64,000 nt of DNA from Flagellimonas sp. S3867 (GTDB lineage Bacteria > Bacteroidota > Bacteroidia > Flavobacteriales > Flavobacteriaceae). How positions within the stretch are numbered: the first letter of the stretch is position 1; each line of letters begins with the position of its first letter. The stretch covers positions 62,001 through 126,000 of the forward strand of contig NZ_JACVMN010000001.1 of NCBI RefSeq assembly GCF_014698935.1, written 5' to 3'. The position numbers and the translations under genes were made by a program. The notes below the pieces were generated by a model, which was given only the letters and a program-made list of their open reading frames with translations, searched no databases and was not told the DNA's origin. Below are positions 27,645 through 36,139 of the stretch, piece after piece.

Positions 27645-27693
27645 TTTTATATAATACAAAAGCCATAATAGCATTGTGGCGAAAATTAGCTCA

Positions 27694-27701
27694 TACTTTT
27701 G
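27694..27701 (+). promoter_or_regulatory. Candidate promoter for small membrane ORFs
   Basis: TACTTTTG matches TAnnTTTG exactly, with a TTG at 27674-27676 (17-base spacing). Transcription would start near 27707, about 145 bases before the small ORF at 27853. Confidence 0.4.
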
Positions 27702-27852
27702 CTAATTGGTAAAGAAAGAAAACAGTGATTCTCCATTGGTTTTCGATGTATTTTCCTTCAATATCACCAACAAATTGGGTTTCTGTCAATCCTAAACCGC
27801 TATATATCAATTGTATACTTAAGGTTTTTACTTGGAGTAGTAGCTTTAATTC

Positions 27853-28017
27853 ATGATTGCTTTTTGGATCATAGTAATTCTAGCAACCTTAGCCCTTATT
27901 TACATTTGTTCAAGGCTGATGAAATTTGTCAATCCTTCAAAAAATTTGGAGATAACCCATGGTAACCAGGGTGAATTTTGTCAATTTCTGGATGAGAGTC
28001 ATAAATACTTTGATTAG
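27853..28017 (+). CDS. Candidate small membrane protein, 54 residues
   Basis: A short ORF in the roughly 560-bp gap between rnpB and rsmD. It begins MIAFWIIVILATLALIYICS, a single strong hydrophobic helix (about residues 2-20). A basic patch follows (RLMKFVNPSKN), then an acidic soluble tail of about 25 residues ending HKYFD. The positive-inside rule puts the tail in the cytoplasm. No homologue is recognised. Support comes from the transmembrane pattern, an upstream promoter match and the absence of any other gene; it could still be chance. Confidence 0.4.
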   Translation: MIAFWIIVILATLALIYICSRLMKFVNPSKNLEITHGNQGEFCQFLDESHKYFD

Positions 28018-28095
28018 CCTGTGGATTTATTTGTACTTAGGGTAATTTTCTTAAAGTGGTCCAACAAGGAATTTAAATTCTAAACAACCTTAAAC

Positions 28096-28191
28096 ATGAT
28101 TTCTACATTTTTAATTTTCCTGTTTATCTTTTTACTTTATGTTCTGGGCGTATTGTTGGATGACTTTATTGGCAGGAATGGGAGATTTTGA
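28096..28191 (+). CDS. Candidate small membrane protein, 31 residues
   Basis: A very short ORF 78 bp after the previous one, reading MISTFLIFLFIFLLYVLGVL and then a short charged tail (DDFIGRNGRF). Almost the whole peptide is one hydrophobic helix, as in known bacterial membrane microproteins. It ends 18 bp before the convergent rsmD stop. Not recognised. Chance hydrophobic ORFs do occur in AT-rich DNA, so the call is weak. Confidence 0.3.
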   Translation: MISTFLIFLFIFLLYVLGVLLDDFIGRNGRF

Positions 28192-28209
28192 ACATGGAAA
28201 CAAGTATTT

Positions 28210-28746
28210 CTATTGTTCAAAGAAACTAAAGACACTTCCACCATATTTTCTGAATTCCACAAAGTGGGGATTGTTTGACAAGTCCGTTCGGTCGGAATGC
28301 TCTATGATCAAAAGTCCATCCTCAAGCAGCATTTTTTTCTCAAAAACCAAATCCGCAATTTTGTGAAATTGATCTTCCTCAAAATTATAAGGAGGGTCCG
28401 CAAAAATTAGATTGGCCTTTTCCTGAGTTCTTTCCAAGAATTTAAAAACATCCGATTTGATACAGCTTATGGAAAAATCCAATTCTCTCGATATTTTATT
28501 GATGTACTGTACACAGCCAGCATAACTATCCACGGCGGTAATGTTCATTGCTCCACGAGATGCAAACTCGAAACTGATGTTCCCAGTTCCTGCAAAAAGG
28601 TCCAAAACCTTAAGTTCATCTATATAAAAACGATTGTTCAGGATATTGAAAAGACCCTCTTTGGCCATATCGGTTGTGGGTCTGACCGGAAGTTTTTTTG
28701 GAGCGATGAGTCTTTTGCCCTTATATCTACCCGAGATGATACGCAC
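28210..28746 (-). CDS. rsmD: 16S rRNA (guanine(966)-N(2))-methyltransferase
   Basis: A 178-residue SAM-dependent methyltransferase that modifies G966 of 16S rRNA. It starts with MRIISGRYKGKRL and then PTTDMAKEGLFNIL. The SAM motif LDLFAGTGNISFEF lies near residues 44-57, and the catalytic FADPPYNF lies near 114-121. The start codon is GTG, and its first base overlaps the stop codon of the upstream DUF3822 gene, so the two are translationally coupled. The pairing of rsmD with DUF3822 is typical for flavobacteria. Confidence 0.95.
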   Translation of the reverse strand: MRIISGRYKGKRLIAPKKLPVRPTTDMAKEGLFNILNNRFYIDELKVLDLFAGTGNISFEFASRGAMNITAVDSYAGCVQYINKISRELDFSISCIKSDVFKFLERTQEKANLIFADPPYNFEEDQFHKIADLVFEKKMLLEDGLLIIEHSDRTDLSNNPHFVEFRKYGGSVFSFFEQ

Positions 28747-29579
28747 TACAGAGAGCTTAAAGTTGTAAAATCAATAGTCTGTGTTTCCAATTGCTCTAAC
28801 GGGTAGGTTGGGTCTATGGGTACGAATACTGAAACATTTCGTACGTAGCGATGGCATAAATCAAAAATGGCATCACCTTCCTCCACCGAACCAAACAGCT
28901 TAAGCTGTACTTTTTCCAAGTCGATATGCAGCTGCTCCAATCCAAAAAGCAAGTAGTAAAGAAAATCTTCAGCGGTTTTATATTCGAAATGATTGTAAAA
29001 GAGAAGTTTTTTATCTGAGATTACGACCATTTCCATCTCTTTGTCAGAAACTTGCACGTAGCATACAGGTTCGGCAGAAGCCCTTGTTTGATTCAATAAG
29101 GTTGTAATCAAAACCGTGCCACTGTGTTTAAACTCAAATTCTCCGAAAAGGTCAAAAATGTAATTGTTTATGTTGGCAAATGGCACATAAACATTGACTA
29201 GATCATAATTGGAAATCTCGTCATAAACAATATGGTCCGTAGCCATTATTTTGGCATTGAACTTTAAATAATTGGGAAGTTCTTCCTTGTTAAAAAGTGT
29301 TTTGGGAACCAGACTGAACAATCCACTTTTATGAATGACCACTACTTCAGAGAACTTTGTTTGGATACCGTCTACCTGATTGAGAAGAGATTTCAACTCC
29401 TTTAGCATCAAATAGGGAGTGGAAGGTGTTTTAAACGACACTTTTTCAAATGCCAATATTTCATTTGATATAGTATCCAAAACACAAAAAGAAAGTCCAT
29501 TCAAACCAATTTGAATGGACAGTTTCTTAAAAGTATTTTCGGTTTCGGCCTTCGGTATATTATTGGTCTTTTCTGTCAT
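28746..29579 (-). CDS. DUF3822 family protein
   Basis: A 277-residue protein of the Bacteroidota-specific DUF3822 family, unknown function. Members resemble the ASKHA/actin fold (as in type III pantothenate kinase or PilM). The N-terminal stretch LSIQIGLNGLSFCVLD fits a phosphate-binding beta hairpin, but no catalytic residues are clear. The ATG at 29579 was taken rather than one 21 bases upstream, as it gives the usual MTEKTNN start. It overlaps the upstream gene by 20 bp and abuts rsmD, so the three form one unit. Confidence 0.85.
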   Translation of the reverse strand: MTEKTNNIPKAETENTFKKLSIQIGLNGLSFCVLDTISNEILAFEKVSFKTPSTPYLMLKELKSLLNQVDGIQTKFSEVVVIHKSGLFSLVPKTLFNKEELPNYLKFNAKIMATDHIVYDEISNYDLVNVYVPFANINNYIFDLFGEFEFKHSGTVLITTLLNQTRASAEPVCYVQVSDKEMEMVVISDKKLLFYNHFEYKTAEDFLYYLLFGLEQLHIDLEKVQLKLFGSVEEGDAIFDLCHRYVRNVSVFVPIDPTYPLEQLETQTIDFTTLSSL

Positions 29580-30294
29580 AAATTGGAGGCCAGTTTCCAT
29601 TGGTGCTCACATCAGTAAGAGAGCCTACTATAATTTCTGTGCCATTTACTTCTTCAACACTTTGGTGGGCATTTTCACGCGCCAACAAATCTGCAGGTTG
29701 GTCGTATAGCACTACGTTTTTAGCAATTTTGGCTTCAAAAACGGGAGCTTTGTACCCCTGCTTATCAATAATATCAGCTTTCATCGCAAATTTTTCCTCT
29801 CCTTGCGCTCCAGGAACGTTCATCATGGTCTTATAACTATCATTATTTTTAAACAATGAATCTCTTACCTTGACAAAGCCCAAAGTATCAATAATAATGG
29901 TATCAACTTGTAGATCAATTTGATATACTTTGTTGTAACGCATAAATGAAGAATCTCTTTGCTGCGTGATGGTGTAGTTGCCAGTATCTACAAATTGAAT
30001 AAGGCTGTTGAAATTACTTGCGAATCTACCGTTTACGGTTTTATACGCTTCTTGTGAATCTCTAATGTCCTTCAACTTGGCGATAACTTTGGAAAATCTT
30101 TCTTTTCTGACCTTTTTAAATTCGATAGGGGCGTTGATGGATTGATAAATTTTGTAGCCCAAGAAAATGCTCAAAAGTCCGAATGCAATAACTAGAATCG
30201 GTTTTATCTTTTGTGGCAAAAACCTATCAATTAGAAATACTAGGCCTATGGTCAGGAGGCATATAACTACAACTATAAGAATTAAACTTAACAT
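29560..30294 (-). CDS. Membrane protein of unknown function
   Basis: A 244-residue protein with two N-terminal transmembrane helices (about residues 2-22 and 30-48) and a long soluble C-terminal domain. The soluble part carries RDSQEAYKTVNGRFASNFNSLIQFVDTG, which resembles pilin-like or GspG-like helices but has no prepilin cleavage site, so this is only a resemblance. It is the first gene of the operon with DUF3822 and rsmD. The ATG at 30294 was chosen because the upstream TTG at 30336 lies within the promoter element at 30334-30341. Common in flavobacteria, function unknown. Confidence 0.78.
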   Translation of the reverse strand: MLSLILIVVVICLLTIGLVFLIDRFLPQKIKPILVIAFGLLSIFLGYKIYQSINAPIEFKKVRKERFSKVIAKLKDIRDSQEAYKTVNGRFASNFNSLIQFVDTGNYTITQQRDSSFMRYNKVYQIDLQVDTIIIDTLGFVKVRDSLFKNNDSYKTMMNVPGAQGEEKFAMKADIIDKQGYKAPVFEAKIAKNVVLYDQPADLLARENAHQSVEEVNGTEIIVGSLTDVSTNGNWPPIYDRKDQ

Positions 30295-30333
30295 ACTAAT
30301 TTTTTCTTTGAGAGTTAATTTAGCGGTTACAAG

Positions 30334-30341
30334 CAAATCTA
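30334..30341 (-). promoter_or_regulatory. Promoter -7 element for the DUF3822-rsmD operon
   Basis: CAAATCTA on the plus strand is TAGATTTG on the minus strand, an exact TAnnTTTG match about 40 bases upstream of the ATG at 30294. Confidence 0.45.
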
Positions 30342-30401
30342 CAATTTTTTTTTAATCACGAAACTTTTTGCTTTAAAAATCCATGCTATCTTTAGGTGCT
30401 T

Positions 30402-31835
30402 ATGAAAGACCCTACTTCCAGTGGATTTTTAACCCTCCTTAAGGATAAATTTCCTCACGAACCTACATTGAAACAAGCTACGGCCCTAGACAAACTTTCT
30501 AGATTTGTTTTAGAGGGCAAGCGGGATGGGCTGTTTCTTTTAAAAGGATTCGCAGGTACCGGAAAAACTACCATAGTGGGCACCTTGGTAAACAGCCTCT
30601 GGAAAATTAAGATGAGCGCGGTACTCTTGGCACCTACGGGAAGAGCTGCAAAAGTGATGTCTTCCTATTCTAAGAGTCACGCATTTACCATTCATAAGAA
30701 AATTTATTTTCCAAAAAAGCAAGCCGGCGGAGGCGTACAGTTTGTTTTGGCTCCGAACAAGCATCGTAATACACTTTTTATTGTTGATGAGGCTTCGATG
30801 ATACCCGATACACCTGCGGATTCCAAACTTTTTGAAAATGGTTCATTGTTGGATGATTTGATGTATTATGTATACTCTGGCCATAATTGCAAGCTTTTGT
30901 TGATAGGTGATACCGCCCAATTGCCTCCAGTAAAACTGGATATGAGCCCCGCTTTGGAAGAAGGAAGACTTTCGCTTAACTACAATAAAGAAGTAGACAC
31001 CTTGGAACTGGATGAAGTAATGCGGCAAGAAGATGATTCAGGAATACTTTTTAACGCCACCAATCTAAGAGAACAATTACAATCGGAGTATTTTGACGAA
31101 TTCAAATTCAACGTAAGCAGATACGAAGATATCGTGAGATTGATAGATGGAACCGAAATACAAGAAGCTATTGATTCTTCATACGCTGAAAACGGAAAAG
31201 AAGAAACAGCCATAATAGTAAGATCCAATAAGCGGGCCAACCTGTACAATAAGAATATAAGAGAGCGTATTTTGTTTTTGGACCATGAAATCGCGGTTGG
31301 AGATTATATGATGGTGGTCAAGAACAATTATTTTTGGTTAAGACCCAATTCGGAAGCCGGCTTTATAGCAAATGGTGATATTATTGAAATTTTGGAACTT
31401 TTCGCCATTAAGGAACTATATGGATTTTCATTTGCTGAAGTAAAAGTGAAAATGGTGGATTATCCGAACCAAAAACCCTTTGAGACGGTTCTATTATTGG
31501 ATACCATAAATGCTGAGACCCCTTCATTATCGTATGAGGATGGAAACAAGCTCTATCAAGAAGTGTCCAAGGATTATGCCCATGAAAAATCAAACTACAA
31601 ACGATTTTTGGGTGTAAAGAACAACAAATATTTTAATGCACTTCAAGTAAAATTCTCATACGCCATTACCTGCCATAAATCTCAAGGAGGGCAGTGGAAC
31701 ACGGTATTTGTAGAACAACCCTATTTGCCGAACGGTCCAGATAAGGATTATCTACGATGGTTATACACAGCTGTTACAAGAGCCAAGCAGAAACTATTCC
31801 TAATCGGATTTAAAGATGATTTTTTTCTTGACTAG
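30402..31835 (+). CDS. ATP-dependent RecD-like DNA helicase
   Basis: A 477-residue superfamily 1 helicase of the RecD2/Dda-like AAA group. Walker A GFAGTGKTT lies near residues 47-55 and Walker B VDEASMI near 126. The C-terminal UvrD_C2 domain has the conserved AITCHKSQGGQW and WLYTAVTRAKQKL stretches (near 423-470). There is no N-terminal RecD2 extension and no RecBC genes nearby, so it is a standalone helicase. The start ATG at 30402 is preferred over a GTG two codons upstream. It heads a plus-strand run into the Kdo genes with small gaps, but a functional link is not apparent. Confidence 0.9.
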   Translation: MKDPTSSGFLTLLKDKFPHEPTLKQATALDKLSRFVLEGKRDGLFLLKGFAGTGKTTIVGTLVNSLWKIKMSAVLLAPTGRAAKVMSSYSKSHAFTIHKKIYFPKKQAGGGVQFVLAPNKHRNTLFIVDEASMIPDTPADSKLFENGSLLDDLMYYVYSGHNCKLLLIGDTAQLPPVKLDMSPALEEGRLSLNYNKEVDTLELDEVMRQEDDSGILFNATNLREQLQSEYFDEFKFNVSRYEDIVRLIDGTEIQEAIDSSYAENGKEETAIIVRSNKRANLYNKNIRERILFLDHEIAVGDYMMVVKNNYFWLRPNSEAGFIANGDIIEILELFAIKELYGFSFAEVKVKMVDYPNQKPFETVLLLDTINAETPSLSYEDGNKLYQEVSKDYAHEKSNYKRFLGVKNNKYFNALQVKFSYAITCHKSQGGQWNTVFVEQPYLPNGPDKDYLRWLYTAVTRAKQKLFLIGFKDDFFLD

Positions 31836-31853
31836 GAATATCCTATTTTAGAC

Positions 31854-32429
31854 ATGACCATGAGCATGAATCCAGATACCATAATAAGCATATTTTTAGG
31901 CATAGGCCTAGCCGCCTCAGTTGGATTTAGGGTATTTCTCCCTCTTTTCTCACTAAGTTTGGCAGCTTATCTGGGGGTATGGGAACTCAATGAAAATTGG
32001 CAATGGATAGGAAGCATTGCTGCCCTTATTGCCTTTGGGGTTGCCACCATTGTAGAAATTTTTGCGTACTTTATTCCCTGGGTGGACAATGCCTTGGATA
32101 GTTTGGCAGTTCCCTTAGCTGCAGTAGCCGGTACCGCTGTTATGGTATCGACCGTTGCCAATCTAGATCCAGTAGTCACTTGGTCCTTGGCAATAATTGC
32201 GGGAGGGGGAACTGCAACAGCCATTAAAGGCGCCAATGCTGCCGGTAGATTAACCTCCACTGCTACCACAGGCGGAATTGCAAACCCAGTAGTATCAACC
32301 ATCGAAACAGGAACTGCCGTGGCAGTTTCAACAGCCTCTATATTAGTTCCACCGATTGCAGCCATTTTGGTCATTGTGATTTTGGTGGTTATTTTCAGAA
32401 TTTATCGCAAATTGCGGCCAAAACGGTAG
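31854..32429 (+). CDS. DUF4126 domain-containing membrane protein
   Basis: A 191-residue integral membrane protein with about four to five hydrophobic helices. It includes a conserved Gly-rich region ([20 protein letters not shown], near residues 115-134), typical of DUF4126. The tail is basic ([10 protein letters not shown]), so it should face the cytoplasm. The family is widespread and uncharacterised. It lies 18 bp after the helicase and 22 bp before kdsB. Several ATGs occur at the start (31854, 31860, 31866), and the first is used. Confidence 0.85.
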   Translation: MTMSMNPDTIISIFLGIGLAASVGFRVFLPLFSLSLAAYLGVWELNENWQWIGSIAALIAFGVATIVEIFAYFIPWVDNALDSLAVPLAAVAGTAVMVSTVANLDPVVTWSLAIIAGGGTATAIKGANAAGRLTSTATTGGIANPVVSTIETGTAVAVSTASILVPPIAAILVIVILVVIFRIYRKLRPKR

Positions 32430-32451
32430 TTTTGACCATAATATAGAAGTA

Positions 32452-33180
32452 GTGAAAATAATTTCATTGATTCCGGCGAGGTACCAAGCCTCAAGATTTC
32501 CCGCAAAACTGATGCAAGATTTAGGCGGAAAGCCTGTGATTGTTCGCACATACGAAGCTGCGGTTCAAACAGGACTTTTTGACGAAGTCTACGTGGTAAC
32601 CGATAGCCAAATCATTTTCGATACAATTTCTGCCATCGGAGGCAAGGTGCTGATGAGCAAAAAAGAACATGAAAGTGGCAGCGATAGAATTGCGGAGGCC
32701 GTAGTTGCTTTGGATGTGGATATCGCAATCAATGTGCAAGGAGATGAACCTTTCATAGACGGGGAAAGCTTGAAAAAAGTTATAGAGGTCTTTAAGAATG
32801 ATGATGACGAAGAGATAGATTTGGCCTCGTTAATGACTCCTATTACCGATTGGGAGGAAATTGCAAATCCGAATACAGTTAAGGTGATTGTAGATAATCA
32901 AGATTTTGCGCTGTATTTTTCAAGATCACCCATTCCCTATCCAAGAGATGAAAGTGTTGATGCCAAATATTATAAGCATAAAGGAATTTACGCCTTTAGA
33001 AAAAGAGCGCTGCTCGATTTTCAACGGTTGCCGATGTTGCCCTTAGAAGCCAAAGAAAAAATTGAGGCCATCCGATTTTTGGAATACGGAAAAAAAATAA
33101 AAATGGTGGAAACACACGTCACCGGAATAGAAATTGATACCCCAGAAGACCTAGAACGAGCCCAAAAAGCATGGAGATAG
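32452..33180 (+). CDS. kdsB: CMP-Kdo synthetase (3-deoxy-manno-octulosonate cytidylyltransferase)
   Basis: A 242-residue nucleotidyltransferase that activates Kdo (or 8-amino-Kdo) with CTP for lipopolysaccharide inner core synthesis. The signature [13 protein letters not shown] is at residues 5-17, NVQGDEPF lies near residue 93, and [12 protein letters not shown] lies near 183. It starts with GTG; no nearer ATG would keep the signature. The stop overlaps the next gene start by 10 bp. The neighbouring kdnB-like gene suggests that its real substrate may be 8-amino-Kdo, as for the Shewanella enzyme. Confidence 0.94.
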   Translation: MKIISLIPARYQASRFPAKLMQDLGGKPVIVRTYEAAVQTGLFDEVYVVTDSQIIFDTISAIGGKVLMSKKEHESGSDRIAEAVVALDVDIAINVQGDEPFIDGESLKKVIEVFKNDDDEEIDLASLMTPITDWEEIANPNTVKVIVDNQDFALYFSRSPIPYPRDESVDAKYYKHKGIYAFRKRALLDFQRLPMLPLEAKEKIEAIRFLEYGKKIKMVETHVTGIEIDTPEDLERAQKAWR

Positions 33181-33878
33181 ATTATAACAACATAAAAGTA
33201 ATCGGCTTTGATGCCGATGACACCCTCTGGGTAAACGAAACCTATTTTAGGGAAACAGAGGAGCGGTTTGCTGAACTCTTGGAAAACTATGAGACCAAAA
33301 ACAAGGTAGATCAAGAGCTCTTTAAAATTGAGATGCAAAATCTTGAAATCTATGGATATGGAATAAAAGGTTTTGTGCTTTCCATGATTGAATCTGCCTT
33401 GGACCTTTCCAATAACAGAATTTCACAAGAAACCATTTTAGAAATTCTTGACCTGGGCAAAAAAATGATTTCCCATCCTGTCGAATTGTTGGATGGGGTA
33501 GAGGAAGTCTTGGAAAAACTACACCAGAAATACCGCTTAATAGTACTTACAAAAGGAGATTTATTGGACCAAGAGCGGAAATTGGATAAATCAGGAATAT
33601 CTAAGTACTTTCACCATGTAGAGGTACTCAGCGACAAAAAAGAAAATAATTATAAGAACCTACTAGATCATTTGGAAATAAATGTGGATGAGTTTTTGAT
33701 GATTGGCAATTCGTTAAAATCCGATGTATTGCCTATCTTGAATATTGGGGCCAAGGCCATCCATATCCCATTTCATACGACATGGGCACACGAAATGGTC
33801 GAAGATGCACATCAGGTGAACGGTCACCTGAAGTTGAACAGTTTAAAAGAAGTTCTCACGTATTTGAACAACCAATGA
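33171..33878 (+). CDS. HAD family hydrolase
   Basis: A 235-residue haloacid-dehalogenase-fold phosphatase with a helical cap. Motif I FDADDTLW is at residues 13-20 (nucleophile and acid Asp), motif II LTKG near 125, motif III Lys in the KENNYKNL region near 158, and motif [11 protein letters not shown] near 176. It lacks the small size of KdsC (about 180 residues), so it is probably not the Kdo-8-phosphate phosphatase. It is wedged between kdsB and kdnB with overlaps on both sides (10 bp and 4 bp), so it is cotranscribed and may act on a sugar phosphate. Confidence 0.9.
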   Translation: MEIDYNNIKVIGFDADDTLWVNETYFRETEERFAELLENYETKNKVDQELFKIEMQNLEIYGYGIKGFVLSMIESALDLSNNRISQETILEILDLGKKMISHPVELLDGVEEVLEKLHQKYRLIVLTKGDLLDQERKLDKSGISKYFHHVEVLSDKKENNYKNLLDHLEINVDEFLMIGNSLKSDVLPILNIGAKAIHIPFHTTWAHEMVEDAHQVNGHLKLNSLKEVLTYLNNQ

Positions 33879-34999
33879 AAACAAAAAGTAGTTTGAAAAA
33901 AGAAATTACATCGGACAAGAATACCCAGTACCGCAATTTCCCCATGGTACCGAGGGTGGTTTTTGGCAAAGGCAGTTTTTCCCAATTGGGAGAGGTATTA
34001 TTACCCAAACGCAGAAATTCAGAGGCACCTTTTATTTTTTTGGTGGACGATTTTTTCGAGAATACCAAAATAATAAACCAGATTCCTTTGATGTTCAATG
34101 ATGAACTCATCTTTATTTCTGCAAACGAGGAACCAAAAACCGGACAGGTTGATGCCTTGGTGGCAAGAATACAAGAAAAATTTGGAGAATTACCCTCTGG
34201 AATAGTTGGCATTGGAGGTGGAACATTACTGGATTTGGCCAAAGCAGTAGCTATAATGTCCACCAACAATGGTAAAGCCAGCGAATATCAAGGCTGGGAT
34301 TTGGTTCATAAACCGGCATTATACCATGTGGGAATTCCTACCATAAGCGGAACCGGAGCCGAAGTGTCAAGAACTACAGTTTTGTTGGGCCCTGACAAAA
34401 AACTTGGAATCAATTCGGATTACACCACATATGACCAAGTGATTTTGGACCCCGATTTAACCAAGACCGTTTCCAAAGAACAATGGTTTTATACAGGAAT
34501 GGATTGTTATATCCACTGCATAGAATCATTAAATGGAACCTACTTGAATGCATTCAGCAAAAGCTATGGTGAAAAATCCCTTGAGCTTTGTATGGATGTT
34601 TTTCTCAAAGATATTCCAGAAGCAGAATCGCGTGACAAGTTAATGATGGCATCGTGGCATGGAGGCATGAGTATTGCGTATTCCCAAGTGGGTGTTGCAC
34701 ATGCCATGAGTTACGGTTTGTCTTATCTATTAGGCATAAAACACGGTTTGGGCAATTGTTTGGTATTTCAACATCTAGATGAGTTTTACCCCGAAGGAGT
34801 ACGGTACTTTAAGAAAATGATGAGAAAACAATACATAGAACTTCCTACAGGAATTTGTGCGAACCTAACACAAAACGATTTTGACATCCTTATTAACGTA
34901 GCCCTTAGTATGGATGCATTATGGGAAAATGCCCTGGGAAGTGATTGGAAAAATAAGGTTACACCCGATTGTTTGCAAAATATCTATATGAAAATATAG
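33875..34999 (+). CDS. kdnB: KdnB-like 3-deoxy-manno-octulosonate 8-oxidase
   Basis: A 374-residue iron-containing alcohol dehydrogenase. From memory of the Shewanella KdnB sequence, it matches closely through the C-terminal half (GWDLVHKPALYHVGIPTI, then SGTGAEVSRT, WFYTGMDCYIHCIES and SIAYSQVGVAHAMSYGL). KdnB oxidises C8 of Kdo so that KdnA can aminate it to 8-amino-Kdo. The NAD(H) loop GIGGGTLLDLAKA lies near residue 115. Metal ligands are expected at Asp/His in DCYIHC and the HAMSYGLSY/KHGLGN region. The start is the ATG overlapping the HAD stop (ATGA at 33875). No kdnA partner is seen in this window. Confidence 0.87.
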   Translation: MKTKSSLKKEITSDKNTQYRNFPMVPRVVFGKGSFSQLGEVLLPKRRNSEAPFIFLVDDFFENTKIINQIPLMFNDELIFISANEEPKTGQVDALVARIQEKFGELPSGIVGIGGGTLLDLAKAVAIMSTNNGKASEYQGWDLVHKPALYHVGIPTISGTGAEVSRTTVLLGPDKKLGINSDYTTYDQVILDPDLTKTVSKEQWFYTGMDCYIHCIESLNGTYLNAFSKSYGEKSLELCMDVFLKDIPEAESRDKLMMASWHGGMSIAYSQVGVAHAMSYGLSYLLGIKHGLGNCLVFQHLDEFYPEGVRYFKKMMRKQYIELPTGICANLTQNDFDILINVALSMDALWENALGSDWKNKVTPDCLQNIYMKI

Positions 35000-35038
35000 G
35001 GTTTAAGCCATTGGGCTTATATAACTAACTCGGATTAC

Positions 35039-35578
35039 ATGCACAAACTAGCTAGGTTTTTGTACTTCAAAGTATTGCGTTGGAAGTTTGTAGGCACTTT
35101 TCCTGACTTGGATAAATGCATAATAATTGTAGTTCCGCATACACATTGGATGGATTTCTTTTTAGGACTCTTGGTCAGGAAAGTGATCAATAAAGAAATG
35201 AATTACATTGCCAAAAAGGGCCTTTTTAAACCTCCTTTTGGCTGGTTTTTCCGTTGGACCGGAGGAGCGCCGATAGATCGTAGCAAAAATTCCAATACTG
35301 TCGATAGTATAGCCCAAATTTTTAATGAACGAAAAGTTTTTCGATTTGCATTGGCTCCGGAAGGCACTCGTAAAAAGGTTACAGCACTAAAAACGGGGTT
35401 TTATCATATCGCTAAAAAGGCACAAGTTCCCATTGTGATGGTGGCATTTGATTTTGGAAAGAAACAGGTCAAAGTTTCGGAACCAAAATATCCAACCGAT
35501 GATATTCAAAAAGATTTTAAGGAAATTCGAAGCTTTTTTAAGGGCGTAAAAGGCAAGGTGCCCGAATACAGTTACTAG
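35039..35578 (+). CDS. 1-acyl-sn-glycerol-3-phosphate acyltransferase-like (PlsC)
   Basis: A 179-residue acyltransferase of the PlsC/LPLAT family, which adds an acyl chain to a lysophospholipid-type acceptor. The catalytic HX4D box is HTHWMD near residues 36-41, and the acceptor-binding motif APEGTRKK lies near 104. It has no long N-terminal membrane segment and is short for the family. It lies 39 bp after kdnB in the lipopolysaccharide-linked cluster, so lipid A or another envelope lipid could be the acceptor. The family is clear, but the acceptor is inferred. Confidence 0.87.
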   Translation: MHKLARFLYFKVLRWKFVGTFPDLDKCIIIVVPHTHWMDFFLGLLVRKVINKEMNYIAKKGLFKPPFGWFFRWTGGAPIDRSKNSNTVDSIAQIFNERKVFRFALAPEGTRKKVTALKTGFYHIAKKAQVPIVMVAFDFGKKQVKVSEPKYPTDDIQKDFKEIRSFFKGVKGKVPEYSY

Positions 35579-36069
35579 GTTTTGTTCAGCTTCTTTTCAG
35601 GTTTTGGTTTTTCCACTTTTTTCGTATTACCTGGAAATACTAAATTGGTACTGGAGTACGAACTTCCAAAGGTGAGCGCAGCCGCATATACTTGCTGTAT
35701 GGCATCTATTACTTGATGCTCTGAAAGCTCTTTAAGCGGATGGGTATAAACGGACCATAGAACCTCATCGCTTAAGGCATACTTCACATCCAACGCCGAA
35801 TGAAAATTGGCTACAAGTGCATTTAAAAGCTCTTCTTCTCCAATTTTTTCTCGTTCAATAATGGGTGAAATGATTCGCATTCGATTGGCATTCTCATCAA
35901 AAACACAAATCAACATGGCTTCATTGAATAGAAATTGGTATGAATTGCCATTAGTTTTGACGGTATCGGCTTCTTTTTCAATAATCTCATAGAGTTTGGC
36001 AGCGGTCATTTCCTGAGCTTGAACGGACACCATAAAGAGTAATAGAATACTTGAAAATAGAATACGCAT
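35575..36069 (-). CDS. Exported hypothetical protein
   Basis: A 164-residue protein with a signal peptide (MRILFSSILLLFMVSVQAQ, residues 1-19). The mature part is helical with no motif recognised, and has a basic Lys/Pro-rich C-terminus (KKVEKPKPEKKLNKT). Its stop overlaps the end of the convergent acyltransferase gene by 4 bp. No function is proposed. Confidence 0.75.
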   Translation of the reverse strand: MRILFSSILLLFMVSVQAQEMTAAKLYEIIEKEADTVKTNGNSYQFLFNEAMLICVFDENANRMRIISPIIEREKIGEEELLNALVANFHSALDVKYALSDEVLWSVYTHPLKELSEHQVIDAIQQVYAAALTFGSSYSSTNLVFPGNTKKVEKPKPEKKLNKT

Positions 36070-36139
36070 GATGGAAAGTTTAAGTTTTGGTCGCTTGAAT
36101 GTTCAACTCTTTACAAAGATGCAAGGTTTGAAGGGTAGT

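Noticed and set aside
28139..28366. A 75-residue plus-strand ORF over the end of rsmD
   Set aside because: It mostly lies antisense to rsmD coding sequence, which explains its open frame.
33782..33874. A longer kdnB start in the HAD gene
   Set aside because: It would overlap the HAD gene by almost 100 bp in another frame. The ATGA overlap at 33875 is the normal coupling, and the extension has no family similarity.
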